In this document: positions 50,874 through 60,118 of the stretch, in pieces | How positions within the stretch are numbered: position 1 is the first letter of the stretch | Layout: the number at the start of each line of letters is the position of its first letter | Assembly (NCBI RefSeq): GCF_030813715.1 | Contig: NZ_JAUSUZ010000001.1 | Span: forward strand, 1,426,001-1,490,000 | DNA length: 64,000 nucleotides | DNA from: Catenuloplanes indicus | Lineage (GTDB): Bacteria > Actinomycetota > Actinomycetes > Mycobacteriales > Micromonosporaceae | Direction of reading: 5' to 3' | Notes under the pieces: generated by a model | What the model was told of the DNA's origin: nothing | Databases searched by the model: none | What the model saw: only the letters and a program-made list of their open reading frames with translations | Translations under genes and position numbers: made by a program

Positions 50874-52397
50874 CTATGCGCCGATGGCGGACCGCGCGGC
50901 GGCGCGCACGATCGTCCCGGCCTGTCGGGTGGTCAGGGTGCCGGCCGCGACGAGCCCGCTGGTCACGTTCTCGACGTGGCGGACGAACGCGGCGTGGGTG
51001 GGATATCCGGCGCGCTCGGCGATCCGGTCGTTGATCGTGCAGCCGTTGCCGGTGTCGGAGTTCGGGACCTTGGTGTCGTCACCGTCGATGATCACGGTGT
51101 CCCGCAGGTCGGAGTCGGCGCAGTCGTCGGTGCCGTCCGCGACCACGGTGAAGCTGGTGCTCTGCGCGGCCGCGGTGTTCCCGGACGTGTCCGTGGCCCG
51201 GAAGCCGACCGCGTGCACGCCGGGCGCGGTGATCCGCAGCGGCGCGGTGTACGGGGTCCACCCGCCACCGTCGAGCTGCGTCTCGATCGTGGCCACGCCG
51301 CCGTCGTCGGTCGCGGTGACCGTGACCGTGGCGGTGCCGACGTAGGCGCCCTCCGGGTTCCGGGTGCCGGTGACGGCCGCGGTCACCACCGGTGGCGTGG
51401 TGTCCTCCACCGGTGGATCGACGATGGTGAAGTGCGACATCTGCTCCGCCGAGACGTTCCCGGCGTTGTCGCTGGCCCGGTGGTGCAGCATGTGCGTGCC
51501 GACGCCGGAGACCACGACCGGCGTGGTGTAGATCGTCCAGGTGCCGCCGTCGAGCTGGTACTCGATCGTCGCCACGCCGGAGTCGTCGTCGGTCGCGCTG
51601 AGCGTGGCGGTGACCGGGCCGATGTAGTTGCCGGCACCGTCCCGGTCCCCGGCCAGCGCGATGCCGGCGACCGGCGGGGTGACGTCCTCGTCCGGCTCCG
51701 GGGCCACGACGGTGAACTGCACCGAGCCGGTGGCAGAGACGTTGCCGGACGTGTCGGTGGCGCGGAACTGCACCGAGTGGTCGCCGGGCGCGGTCACCGT
51801 GACCGGGGCCGAGTACGGCGTCCAGCTGGTGTCGTCGACCTGGTACTCGATACCGGCCACGCCCTGGTTGTCGGCCGCGGTGACGGTGACGGTGGCGCTG
51901 CCGACGTAGTCACCGGCCGGGTCCTGCGTGCCGGAGAGCGTGCCGGTGACCGTGGGCGGCGTGGTGTCCGGGTCGCCCGGCCCGTCCGTGACGGTGAGCT
52001 CGCCGGTCATCGTGCCGTGCCCCGGGATCGTGCAGAAGTAGCGGTACGTGCCGGGGGTCAGCGTCACGGTCGCGGTGTGCCGGCCGCCGGTCGCGTCGAA
52101 CGGGTTGGCCAGGATGTTGAGGTTGACGTCGTGGTTGTAGCCGGGCGTGCTGGTGTCGAACGTCAGCGTGTGCGGCATCCCGACGTTGTTGCCGGTCGCG
52201 GTGCTGTTCTCGAACACGATGGTGGTCTCACCGGCGGCCGCGGTCGCCGGTGCGGTCTTGTACCGCGTGACGTCACCGTCCGCGGTCCAGGTGAGCGTCT
52301 GTGCTGCCTGAAAAGCGGACGCGGGCATCGGGGCGAGCACCAGCAGCAGCGCCGCCAGCCCCACCCCGGCACGCCGGAGCATCTTCCGTACGGACAT
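50874..52397 (-). CDS. secreted cupredoxin protein with three Ig/OmpL47-like repeats
   Basis: 507 residues. Signal peptide 1-28; a plastocyanin/azurin-type copper domain at about 30-135 with copper ligands in MPHTLTF and YRYFCTIPGHGTMTG (His, Cys, His, Met); then three homologous repeats of about 90 residues (DTTPPTVTGTLSGTQ..., WTPYSAPVTVTAPGDHSVQFRATDTSGN) of OmpL47/Ig-like type. The C-terminal module of about 85 residues (GCTINDRIAERAGYP, LTTRQAGTIVRAAA) recurs in the ThuA/dehydrogenase protein. It may shuttle electrons for the laccase and sugar dehydrogenase in the same operon. Confidence 0.85.
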   Translation of the reverse strand: MSVRKMLRRAGVGLAALLLVLAPMPASAFQAAQTLTWTADGDVTRYKTAPATAAAGETTIVFENSTATGNNVGMPHTLTFDTSTPGYNHDVNLNILANPFDATGGRHTATVTLTPGTYRYFCTIPGHGTMTGELTVTDGPGDPDTTPPTVTGTLSGTQDPAGDYVGSATVTVTAADNQGVAGIEYQVDDTSWTPYSAPVTVTAPGDHSVQFRATDTSGNVSATGSVQFTVVAPEPDEDVTPPVAGIALAGDRDGAGNYIGPVTATLSATDDDSGVATIEYQLDGGTWTIYTTPVVVSGVGTHMLHHRASDNAGNVSAEQMSHFTIVDPPVEDTTPPVVTAAVTGTRNPEGAYVGTATVTVTATDDGGVATIETQLDGGGWTPYTAPLRITAPGVHAVGFRATDTSGNTAAAQSTSFTVVADGTDDCADSDLRDTVIIDGDDTKVPNSDTGNGCTINDRIAERAGYPTHAAFVRHVENVTSGLVAAGTLTTRQAGTIVRAAARSAIGA

Positions 52398-52419
52398 GGC
52401 ACCTTCCTGGATGAGCGGT

Positions 52420-52448
52420 GCGGGGCCGGCCACCCGGGCCGGCCCCGC
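52420..52448 (-). terminator. intra-operon hairpin
   Basis: A 12-bp perfect stem (GCGGGGCCGGCC and complement, 5-nt loop) lies 6 bases after the ThuA/dehydrogenase stop and before the cupredoxin gene. It is a partial terminator or message-end stabiliser. Confidence 0.6.
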
Positions 52449-52454
52449 GTCCGG

Positions 52455-55400
52455 TCAGAGCGACCGCACCCGGATGTTGCGGAACTCGATCACGTCGGCG
52501 TTGCCGTGGTTCTGCAGGCCGATGTGTCCGGTGAGGAACTGCCGCAGGTCGGTCGGTGGGTCACCGGCCCGCGACGACTGGATGCCCGGCGCGTTCTCGA
52601 ACTCGTTGATCACGACGCCGTTGCGGATGATGGTGTAGTGCTGGCCGACCACCCTGACCTCGTAGTCGTTCCAGACGTTCTTCGGCGTGACCCCGGCGTC
52701 CGCCAGCGGCCGCGGGTCGAAGTTGTAGATCGACCCGGTCTTCTGCGGCTCGCCGGCCGTACCGTCGTAGATCTGGATCTCGTGCCCGCAGTAGATCGCC
52801 ACCCAGGCCGGTGACGTCGCCGCCGAGCCGGTCCGGCCGCACTCCGGCCGTTGCGCGACCGGCGTGCGCGGGTCCGGGAACCGGGCGAACACGCCGCTGT
52901 TCGCGCGGGTGTCGCCGGTGCCGAGATCCCGGAACTGCAACCGGAGCGAGAAGTCGCCCAGTTCCTTGGTGTGCCACAGCATGCCCAGGCCGCCGGCGGA
53001 GCGCAGGTTGCCGTCCGGCTGGATGGTGAACTCGCCCGACGGCGCCATCTCCCAGCCGGCCAGCGACTCCGGCGTGCCGTCGAACAGCGGCTCGTACCCG
53101 GTCTGCCCGGGGCGCCCGATCGTCGACGACGCGGCCGCGCGGGTCAGCGCGCCCGCCTGCCGGCTGGTGATCGTGCCGTCCTTGACCAGCCGGTTCGTGA
53201 TCGCGGTGACGTCCCGGACGAACGTGTCGTGGTCCGGCCAGACGCCCTCGTCGTCGATCAGGTCGTTGATCGTGCAGGCGCCGGTGGCCGTCCTGTTCGG
53301 CACGCCGGTGTCCGTGTCGCCGATGACCACGTTCGCGCGGGTGTCCGGTGCGGCGCAGTCCACGGTCACGGCCGACTGCGCGGTGACCACCTCACCGTCG
53401 GCGTACGTGACCGTGTGCGTGACCGGGTAGGTGCCGGCCTTCGCGTACGTGTGCCGCGGGTTCGTCTCGGTGGAGCTGGTCCCGTCGCCGAAGTCCCAGC
53501 GGTGGCCGACGCCGCCGGACCGGGTGCCGTCGAACGCGTACGCCAGCGCCTTGTTCTGGATCGCGACGGACGACGCCGCCGGCACCGGGGTGGCCGGCCC
53601 ACCGGTGTACGACACCTTGATCAGCTTCTGCACCGGGCTGAGGCTGAAGAAGCCGGTGCCGTAGTCGAGCAGGTAGAGCGCGCCGTCCTGGCCGAACTTC
53701 GCGTCCATCCAGGAGTACAGCTGGTTGTCACCGGCGCCGGTCGGCAGGATCGCGCGCAGCGTCTCCGCGAACGGCGGCGGCGACTGCGCCGGCACCCCGG
53801 CCGGGTCCACGGTCACCGCGATCCGGTTGGCGCCGTTGGACTGGTCACCGATGAACCACTTGTCGTCCCAATACTTCGGCCAGGCCACGCCGCTGTTCGT
53901 GTTCACCCGGTCGTAGTGGTAGGTCGGCCCGGACATGACCGCCTGGCCGCCGCCCTTCAGGTACGGCTGGGTGTACGTGGCCTGACCGGCCACATAGGAC
54001 GGCACGCCGTTGTCGCGCAGCGGGAAGACCGGGCCGCCGCCGTCCGGCGAGTACCAGATCATGTTGTCCCGGGCCGGCGGGATGTCCACCAGGCCGGTGT
54101 TGCGCGGCGACGTGTTCTTCAGGTTGTCGCAGTCGTACCAGCCGGTCAGCTGGGTGGCGTCGGTGTTGCTGCGGTCCCGGTACGGCTGCCGGTTGCCCAT
54201 GCAGTACGGCCAGCCCTGGTTGCCCGCGGAGGTGAGGATGGTGGCCGTCTCGTACTTGGCCGGGCCCAGCTCCGGGCTCGGCGCGGACGCGTCCGGCCCG
54301 ACCCAGCCCGCGGTCAGCCACTGCCGTTCCTCGTCGATCTGCAGCCGCGCGATGTTCCGCACGCCCATCACGTAGATCTCCGGGCGGGTCTGCGCGGTGC
54401 CGGGCGGGAACAGGTTGCCCGGCGGGATCGTGTACGTCCCGTCCGCCTCCGGGTGGATGCGGATGATCTTCCCGGCCAGGTCGTTGGTGTTGCCCGAGGT
54501 GCGCCGCGCGTCCTGGAACGAGATGCCCGCGTACTCCTGCGTCCAGTTGTTGCCGGAGTAGCCGCCGGAGCCGCCGGAGGAGTTGCTGTCGCCGGAGCCG
54601 ACGTACAGGTTGCCCTGCGCGTCGAACGCCATGCCGCCGCCCGCGTGGCAGCAGCTGTGGATCTGCACGGTGAATTTCAGCAGGTCCTTGCGGGAGGCCA
54701 TGTCCCACGTGCCGTTCTTGAAGGTGAACCGGCTGATCGTGCGCTCGCCGGTCCGCTTCTCCCGGTCGATCGACGCGTGCGGCATCCAGTACACGTAGAC
54801 CCAGCCGTTCTCGGTGTACTTCGGGTCGGTGACGATGCCGAGCAGGCCCTCCTCGTTCTTGACCAGCTCGTCGCCGCTGCCCCGGTTGCCCATCACCGGC
54901 AGCGTGGTCACCAGCTTCACCGCCTCGGTCGACGGCGTGTACGTGTGGATCGTGCCGCAGCCCAGGCCCACGTTCGGGTTCGACCACTCGACGACCGGCC
55001 CGCTCGGGCAGGCCGCCTTGCCGACGTAGAAGATCGTCCCGTCCGGCGCCACCGTCATGCCGTGCGGCTCGCCGATCTGGTCGAGCTGGCCGGGCTGGTT
55101 CGGTGCGGTGATCCGCTCGATCTTGTAATTCGACGCGATCGTCGCCTGGCAGTCGCCGCGCACCCGGCCGGACGCCCAGTTCAGCGCGCCCGCGAGGTGC
55201 TTGCGGAACACGTCCTCGCCGTAGCTGGCCTCGGTGTGCCCCATGCCGGTGTAGAAGGACCGGCCGCCGTCGTAGTCGCGGCACCAGGAGATCGGGTGGA
55301 ACGGCCCGTTCGGATTCGCGCCCGGGTTGTAGTGCCGCTCCTCGACCTGCGCGACCGTGTGCACGGTGCCGACCGGGTTCGGCTCCCAGTTGTACCAGCG

Positions 55401-56330
55401 GTCCGAACGCTTCACGGTCAGTGGCAGGCCCTCGGTCGACGGGTGGTCCCGGTCCAGAATGTTGATCACGGATTCGGCCACGGCCGGTGCGGGCGGGAAC
55501 GCGGACGCACTGGAGAACAACTTCCAGTCGGCGAGCTGGGTGAGCGGCTCACCGCTGTTCGCCGTGATGTTCAACCGCCAGAACCGGTACGTGGCCGCGG
55601 TGGCCAGCTCGTACCGCTTCGGCAGGAACCGGCCGGCGAAGTCCTCGTCGGTGCGGCGGTCCACGTCGGTCCAGGCCTGGCCGTCCGCGGAACCCTGCAG
55701 CGTCCAGTCCCGCGGGTCGCGGCCCTCGAAGTCGTTGGCCGAGGTCAGCGCGTACGACTTGATGGTCCTCGCCGCGGCCAGCTCGTAGGTGACCGTGCCG
55801 GCCGGCGTGCGGACCAGCCACTTGGTGGCCGGGTCGCCGTCGGTGAGCTTGATGGCGGTCTCGCTCGGCGGGTTCTCCCCGCTCGCGGTGACCTTCGCGA
55901 CCGCCTCGGAGCCGGCGCCGGCCGGGCGGGTGCCGATCAGGCCGGTGAACCAGGTCGAGTCCACCTGCGCCTTGGCGGCGTCACCGATGCCGACGAAGCC
56001 GTTGCCGGCCTTGACGTACGTGCGCAGCGCGGCTTCCTGGTCGCCGTTCAGCGCGGCGCCGGCCGAGGACAGGAACACGACCGCGCGGTACCGGGCCAGC
56101 TCCGCCGTGCTGAACACGGCCGGGTCCGTGCTCTCCGTGACGTCCACCCCGGCGATCTCCTTGATCGTCTGGGTGGCCCTGACGACCGGGTCCTCCTGCT
56201 GGGCCGCGGGCCCGTGGAAGACCAGGACCCGGTCCTGCTGGGGTTCCGCCGCCTGAGCCGGCTGCGCCGCGAGTGGGACTGGTCCGAGGACCAGGGCCAG
56301 GGCCAGGGCGGCTCTCAGCTTCCGTTTCAT
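52455..56330 (-). CDS. giant secreted ThuA / PQQ-type sugar dehydrogenase / PKD / DUF1080 protein
   Basis: 1291 residues. Signal peptide 1-28; ThuA fold (VLVFHGP to about 140) interrupted by a discoidin-like F5/8C insert (about 150-280, AIKLTDGDPATKW, WTLQGSADGQAW, YRFWRLNI) and resumed at VINILDRDHPSTEGLP; soluble glucose-dehydrogenase-like beta-propeller (about 420-930, GEPHGMTVAPDG, SCCHAGGGMAFDAQG, GKIIRIHPEADG); PKD domain (WDFGDGTSSTETNPRHTYAKAGTY); the shared C-terminal-type module; and a 3-keto-disaccharide hydrolase (DUF1080) jelly-roll. It probably oxidises or hydrolyses sugars outside the cell. The ATG overlaps the laccase stop. Confidence 0.88.
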   Translation of the reverse strand: MKRKLRAALALALVLGPVPLAAQPAQAAEPQQDRVLVFHGPAAQQEDPVVRATQTIKEIAGVDVTESTDPAVFSTAELARYRAVVFLSSAGAALNGDQEAALRTYVKAGNGFVGIGDAAKAQVDSTWFTGLIGTRPAGAGSEAVAKVTASGENPPSETAIKLTDGDPATKWLVRTPAGTVTYELAAARTIKSYALTSANDFEGRDPRDWTLQGSADGQAWTDVDRRTDEDFAGRFLPKRYELATAATYRFWRLNITANSGEPLTQLADWKLFSSASAFPPAPAVAESVINILDRDHPSTEGLPLTVKRSDRWYNWEPNPVGTVHTVAQVEERHYNPGANPNGPFHPISWCRDYDGGRSFYTGMGHTEASYGEDVFRKHLAGALNWASGRVRGDCQATIASNYKIERITAPNQPGQLDQIGEPHGMTVAPDGTIFYVGKAACPSGPVVEWSNPNVGLGCGTIHTYTPSTEAVKLVTTLPVMGNRGSGDELVKNEEGLLGIVTDPKYTENGWVYVYWMPHASIDREKRTGERTISRFTFKNGTWDMASRKDLLKFTVQIHSCCHAGGGMAFDAQGNLYVGSGDSNSSGGSGGYSGNNWTQEYAGISFQDARRTSGNTNDLAGKIIRIHPEADGTYTIPPGNLFPPGTAQTRPEIYVMGVRNIARLQIDEERQWLTAGWVGPDASAPSPELGPAKYETATILTSAGNQGWPYCMGNRQPYRDRSNTDATQLTGWYDCDNLKNTSPRNTGLVDIPPARDNMIWYSPDGGGPVFPLRDNGVPSYVAGQATYTQPYLKGGGQAVMSGPTYHYDRVNTNSGVAWPKYWDDKWFIGDQSNGANRIAVTVDPAGVPAQSPPPFAETLRAILPTGAGDNQLYSWMDAKFGQDGALYLLDYGTGFFSLSPVQKLIKVSYTGGPATPVPAASSVAIQNKALAYAFDGTRSGGVGHRWDFGDGTSSTETNPRHTYAKAGTYPVTHTVTYADGEVVTAQSAVTVDCAAPDTRANVVIGDTDTGVPNRTATGACTINDLIDDEGVWPDHDTFVRDVTAITNRLVKDGTITSRQAGALTRAAASSTIGRPGQTGYEPLFDGTPESLAGWEMAPSGEFTIQPDGNLRSAGGLGMLWHTKELGDFSLRLQFRDLGTGDTRANSGVFARFPDPRTPVAQRPECGRTGSAATSPAWVAIYCGHEIQIYDGTAGEPQKTGSIYNFDPRPLADAGVTPKNVWNDYEVRVVGQHYTIIRNGVVINEFENAPGIQSSRAGDPPTDLRQFLTGHIGLQNHGNADVIEFRNIRVRSL

Positions 56331-57349
56331 CCGGTGTGACCTCCGTGGTCGGACTGGATGTGCCTGTGTCCCTTGAAGCGGTCGATCGCCTCCTGCGCGC
56401 CGGCCGGCATGCTGCCGTCCGCGTTGCGCACCAGAAAGACACCGGACATGCCGGTGTCGGAGTGGCTCTGCACGTGGCAGTGGTACATCCAGGCCCCCGG
56501 CCCGCCACCGTCCCCGGCCAGCACCTGGAAGCCGAACGAGCTGCCCGGCCCGAGATCCTTGTTGTCGATCGACGCGGACGGGTCGGACGGGCCCTCGAGG
56601 TAGCCGGTCCGGTTGTCCGCCCAGCGGTGCGAGTGCAGGTGGAACGTGTGGTAGAGGTTGCCGTGCCCGATCGCGACCCACTCGACGCGCTGGCCGAGGT
56701 TCGCCTCGAAGATCGGCGTGTCCGGCGCGATCCGGTTGTTGATCGTGGTGTCGTGCAGCACGGCCACGAACTGCTTGTCCGGCAGGATGTCCCCGCGCCG
56801 CCGCACGATCAGCGCGCCGTAGAGCCCGCGCAGCACACCGGCGGTGCCGTGGTCGGTACCCATCGCGTGGTCGTGGTAGTGCCAGTAGCCCGCGCTGCCC
56901 GGCAGGAACCGCCGCCCGGCCGCGGCCGTCATCTCGTGCGAACGCCAGGTGTACGTCCGGGTCTCCCCCGGCGCGTTGAACGAGCCGTTGAACGGTGAGC
57001 CGTCCGAGGTCGTGTCGTAGTCGACGCCGTGCGGGTGGATCGACAGCCGCTGGTCGGTCGTGTTGACCAGCGTGATCTCCAGCGTGTCCCCTTCGTACAT
57101 CTCCAGGATCGGCCCGGGGATGGTGGCCTTCCCGCGTTCGAGCCCGTAGCCGTACTGGTTGTTGCCCAGCGACTCGGCGTAGATCGTGATCTTCCGGGTC
57201 GCACCGGCGGCCCGCGCGGGCGTCCCGTTCGACGTGACCGCGGCGGTGAGCGTGGGCACGGCCAGCCCGAGCGCCCCGATCCCGAAGATCGACCGCCGCG
57301 AGAAGGCCCACCTCCGGCCCTTCCCCGCATCCCTGTCAGCGTTGTCCAT
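56327..57349 (-). CDS. two-domain multicopper oxidase (small laccase type)
   Basis: 340 residues. Twin-arginine signal (SRRSIFGIGALGLA), then two cupredoxin domains with all four copper motifs: HPHGVDY, YWHYHDH, HTFHLHSHRW and MYHCHVQSHSDTGMSG (type 1 Cys/His/Met and the type 2/3 cluster). This is the layout of trimeric actinobacterial small laccases that couple phenol oxidation to O2 reduction. First gene of the extracellular redox operon. Confidence 0.92.
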   Translation of the reverse strand: MDNADRDAGKGRRWAFSRRSIFGIGALGLAVPTLTAAVTSNGTPARAAGATRKITIYAESLGNNQYGYGLERGKATIPGPILEMYEGDTLEITLVNTTDQRLSIHPHGVDYDTTSDGSPFNGSFNAPGETRTYTWRSHEMTAAAGRRFLPGSAGYWHYHDHAMGTDHGTAGVLRGLYGALIVRRRGDILPDKQFVAVLHDTTINNRIAPDTPIFEANLGQRVEWVAIGHGNLYHTFHLHSHRWADNRTGYLEGPSDPSASIDNKDLGPGSSFGFQVLAGDGGGPGAWMYHCHVQSHSDTGMSGVFLVRNADGSMPAGAQEAIDRFKGHRHIQSDHGGHTG

Positions 57350-57434
57350 GCGTCTCCGTTCGTGTCGGGACGGCGGCAGACCTCGGAAGCCGGTCGCGGA
57401 GCGTCACCGCACACCCGGCCTATCGACTCTCATG

Positions 57435-57480
57435 ACTTTTGTCAGATGCCGACAAACCTAAGCACCGGATCGACAAAAGT
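57435..57480. promoter_or_regulatory. inverted repeats upstream of the laccase operon
   Basis: ACTTTTGTC and its complement GACAAAAGT lie 28 bases apart, with an extra GACAAA between them, about 90 bases before the laccase start in an unusually AT-rich patch. A candidate operator or promoter region. Confidence 0.4.
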
Positions 57481-57821
57481 AAAGGTCCCCTGTGGAAAAG
57501 CTGATTCCGCGCACGACCTCATCGCCGCAGCTCATCGCGGATGTCCGGGGTTACCGGACCGTACGTCACGGGGCCACGCAACGGCATGGGAGCGCTACCG
57601 GGCGCGATTACCAGGCCTTTAACCGACCGGCGCGGACGTAACCGGACGGCAACAAGCGGCACATTCGGTGACCTTGGGTGAGGTGACCCCCGTCACGTCC
57701 GGGTGGCACCGCTGATCGCGGTATCGATACCCGGCGACGGGGGCCGTTGCCGGCCGGGACCGCACCGGCGACCAGGCCGCCGGCGCCATGCTCACCTGCG
57801 GGTCCAACCTCTGACCGGCAC

Positions 57822-57849
57822 GCCGGGGTGGCCGCACGGCCACCCCGGC
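57822..57849 (+). terminator. hairpin upstream of the RibD-like gene
   Basis: GCCGGGGTGGCC and its complement with a GCAC loop, 18 bases before ATG 57868. It may be the leftover terminator of a lost upstream gene, or a leader structure. Confidence 0.4.
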
Positions 57850-57867
57850 CTCCGGCAGGATGAGCCG

Positions 57868-58542
57868 ATGACCTCGCGCCCGTACGTCCTGCTGAGCTGC
57901 GCCGCGTCGATCGACGGCTACATCGACGACGCGAGCCCGGACCGGCTGCTGCTGTCGAACGACGCCGACTTCGACCGGGTCGACGACGAGCGGTCCCGCT
58001 GCGACGCGATCCTGGTCGGGCCCGCAACGATCAAGAACGACAACCCCCGCCTGATGGTACGGTCGCCCGCCCGCCGCGACGCGCGGGTGGCCCGCGGGCT
58101 GCCGCCGACACCGGTGAAGGTGACCGTCACCCGCAGCGGCGACCTCGACCCGGCCGCCCGGTTCTTCACCACCGGCGAGAAACTGGTCTACGCGGCCACG
58201 CCGGTGCTGGCGAAGACCCGGCGGGCCGTGGGCGCGCATGCCGCCGTGATCCCCGCGGACGATCTCGCCACCGTGTTGGCCGACCTCGCCGGGCGCGGCA
58301 TCCGGACGCTCATGGTCGAGGGCGGCTCGACCATGCACACCTGGTTCCTGACCGCCGGCCTCGCGGACGAGCTACAGCTGGCCGTCGCACCGTTCTTCGT
58401 CGGCGACGCGCGGGCACCCCGGTTCACCGGCGACGGCGCGTTCCCGTGGAACGCGGCGCACCGGGCCCGGCTGGCGGACGTCACGCCGCTCGGCGACGTA
58501 GTCCTGCTCCGCTACGCGCTCTCCGACCGTACCCGGCCATGA
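57868..58542 (+). CDS. RibD C-terminal / dihydrofolate reductase-like protein
   Basis: 224 residues. RibD_C-type reductase fold: VLLSCAASIDGYIDD at the N-terminus, CDAILVGPATIKNDNPRL, VKVTVTRSGDLDP and LMVEGGSTMHTWFLTAGLADELQLAVAPFFVGD (NADPH- and substrate-binding segments). It may act as the pyrimidine reductase of riboflavin synthesis or on another pterin-like substrate; it has no deaminase domain and no rib genes nearby, so the pathway is open. Start ATG 57868. Confidence 0.82.
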   Translation: MTSRPYVLLSCAASIDGYIDDASPDRLLLSNDADFDRVDDERSRCDAILVGPATIKNDNPRLMVRSPARRDARVARGLPPTPVKVTVTRSGDLDPAARFFTTGEKLVYAATPVLAKTRRAVGAHAAVIPADDLATVLADLAGRGIRTLMVEGGSTMHTWFLTAGLADELQLAVAPFFVGDARAPRFTGDGAFPWNAAHRARLADVTPLGDVVLLRYALSDRTRP

Positions 58543-58572
58543 CCTGCGGTTAATGTCCTTCAGGCGGGTATC

Positions 58573-59169
58573 GTGCGCCGTGTGGAACTCGATCTGCCAC
58601 CGGTGATCTTCGACATCGGCGGGGTGCTCACCGCGGCCGAGGGCGGCGTCACCCCGCTCTCCGGCCTGCTCGGCATCCCGCGTGAGCGGTTCGCGGAACC
58701 GTACTGGCGGCATCGCGCGGAGTACGACCGCGGCCGGCCCGCCGTCGACTACTGGCGAAAGGTGGCGGCCGACCTCGGCGTCACCTGGCCGGACGAGGAA
58801 ATCACCCGGATCGACGAGTTCGACGCCCGCCGCTGGTCCGAGCTGGCCCCCGGCCGCCTCGAACTGATCCACTCGGTCCAGTCGGCCGGGGTGCCGACCG
58901 CACTGCTGTCCAACGCCCCCGCCTCGATGGCCCGGGTCGCCCGGGAGAGCCGCTGGTCGGCCGGCTTCACGCACCGGTTCTTCTCCTGCGACCTCGGCAC
59001 GATCAAGCCGGAGCCGGAGATCTACGCCGAGGTGGAGAAAACATTCGGCACCCACGACCTGATCTTCTTCGACGACCGCCCGCCGAACGTGGCCGCCGCC
59101 CGCAACCGAGGCTGGCAGGCCCACATCTGGACCGGCATCCCCGCCGCCCGGGCAGTCCTCGGGCTCTGA
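58573..59169 (+). CDS. HAD-superfamily (subfamily IA) hydrolase
   Basis: 198 residues. Motif I FDIGGVL (nucleophile Asp; the second Asp is replaced by Gly, as in several HAD-IA groups), motif II LLSNAP, motif III Lys in TIKPEPEIY and motif IV IFFDDRPPNV. A helical cap lies at residues about 20-85. Probably a small-molecule phosphatase with unknown substrate. GTG 58573; it is 30 bases downstream of the RibD-like gene and possibly co-transcribed with it. Confidence 0.85.
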   Translation: MRRVELDLPPVIFDIGGVLTAAEGGVTPLSGLLGIPRERFAEPYWRHRAEYDRGRPAVDYWRKVAADLGVTWPDEEITRIDEFDARRWSELAPGRLELIHSVQSAGVPTALLSNAPASMARVARESRWSAGFTHRFFSCDLGTIKPEPEIYAEVEKTFGTHDLIFFDDRPPNVAAARNRGWQAHIWTGIPAARAVLGL

Positions 59170-59477
59170 TCACCGAGATCCGCCACCCCCTGTTCGGCGC
59201 TGCCGACCTGGCCACCACCCACCTCGACCTGATCTCCCGCCAGGAGCCCCGGCTCCGCCCAGGCGACCAAGGAACCCACCATCGATTTGAGCGTCACGGA
59301 CGTCCGTCCCGGCTCAGCCACACGCGGCACCCACTACCGATCGAGCAACCGCCGAATCGACACCAGCGCCCTTTTCGAGCCTCTCCCGCACATCGAGCCC
59401 GATGATCGAGCAGGGACACTCGCTCAAGCCATCGCCCGATGTTTTTCGCTTTCGTGCGCCAGCACAAAACCGGCACC

Positions 59478-59662
59478 GCCGGGATGCACCGTCTGCCGTC
59501 GACCGCCCTTGGGGTGCAGATCTTCGGCAGGGCCGCCACGAGCGACGCAGCCGCAGCATGGACGGCGCGCAGCGACGCCCCTGCCGACCGCGACGCAGGC
59601 TGGCGGCCCGGCCGAAGATCTGCTCGGCTTCGCCTGGGCGACGGCAGACGGAGCATCCCGGC
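59478..59662. repeat. 185-base imperfect palindrome
   Basis: Arms of about 62 bases: GCCGGGATGCACCGTCTGCC ... GCAGATCTTCGGCAGGGCC on the left match the complement of 59601-59662 with few differences. It could fold as one long hairpin, like a MITE or palindromic transposon relic. Confidence 0.6.
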
Positions 59663-59814
59663 CCACAGACGCAACCCATCCCACCCACGAAAAAACAGCC
59701 GGCCCCACGGACCCCGCAGCCGCCGGAAGCCTCGCCGTGCACCGGAGTCCCGAGACTCGCCGGAGGCACCGCCCTACAACGCAACCCACCACGCCACCGC
59801 ACCCACAGACGCCA

Positions 59815-60073
59815 CCAATATGCCGAAATATCGGGTGCGCAGCGCCCGATTGCTTGGGGGACGCCCACCGGACCGCCTACAGCGGACATAGCGGGCACCG
59901 CGAGCAAGGCGCACCGCAAGCAACGCGGACCGCAAGCGGCGACGGACCGCACGCAACGCGCACCGCAAGCGGCGACGCACACCAGGCAGGGTGAACCGCA
60001 CACGGCCCTGCTGCGGCACCCCAGCTCCGTTGCGACAATCGGGCGCTCTGCGCCCGAAATATCACGATATCCC
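59815..60073. repeat. palindromic element with CGAAATATC / CAATCGGGCGCT arms
   Basis: AGCGCCCGATTG (59841-59852) and CAATCGGGCGCT (60036-60047) are exact complements. Outside each lies an AT-rich CGAAATATC core (59824 and 60055) like that in the 6338-6472 element. Between the arms are diverged repeats of ACCGCAAGCGGCGACG. Confidence 0.5.
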
Positions 60074-60118
60074 ACCCCGCATGGGCGACACCGTCTGGCA
60101 GCGAACGACGCCGCCAGC

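Larger units (their letters stand above)
57350..57867. other. 518-base intergenic region between divergent laccase and RibD-like genes
   Basis: It holds the AT-richer inverted repeats at 57435-57480 and a hairpin at 57822-57849. One frame near 57716-57783 reads as a short protein tail ending CGSNL but has no start, so I do not call a gene. Confidence 0.5.

Noticed and set aside
57716-57783. Short open stretch ending CGSNL before a hairpin
   Set aside because: Preceded by an in-frame stop, with no start codon or RBS; too little to support a gene.
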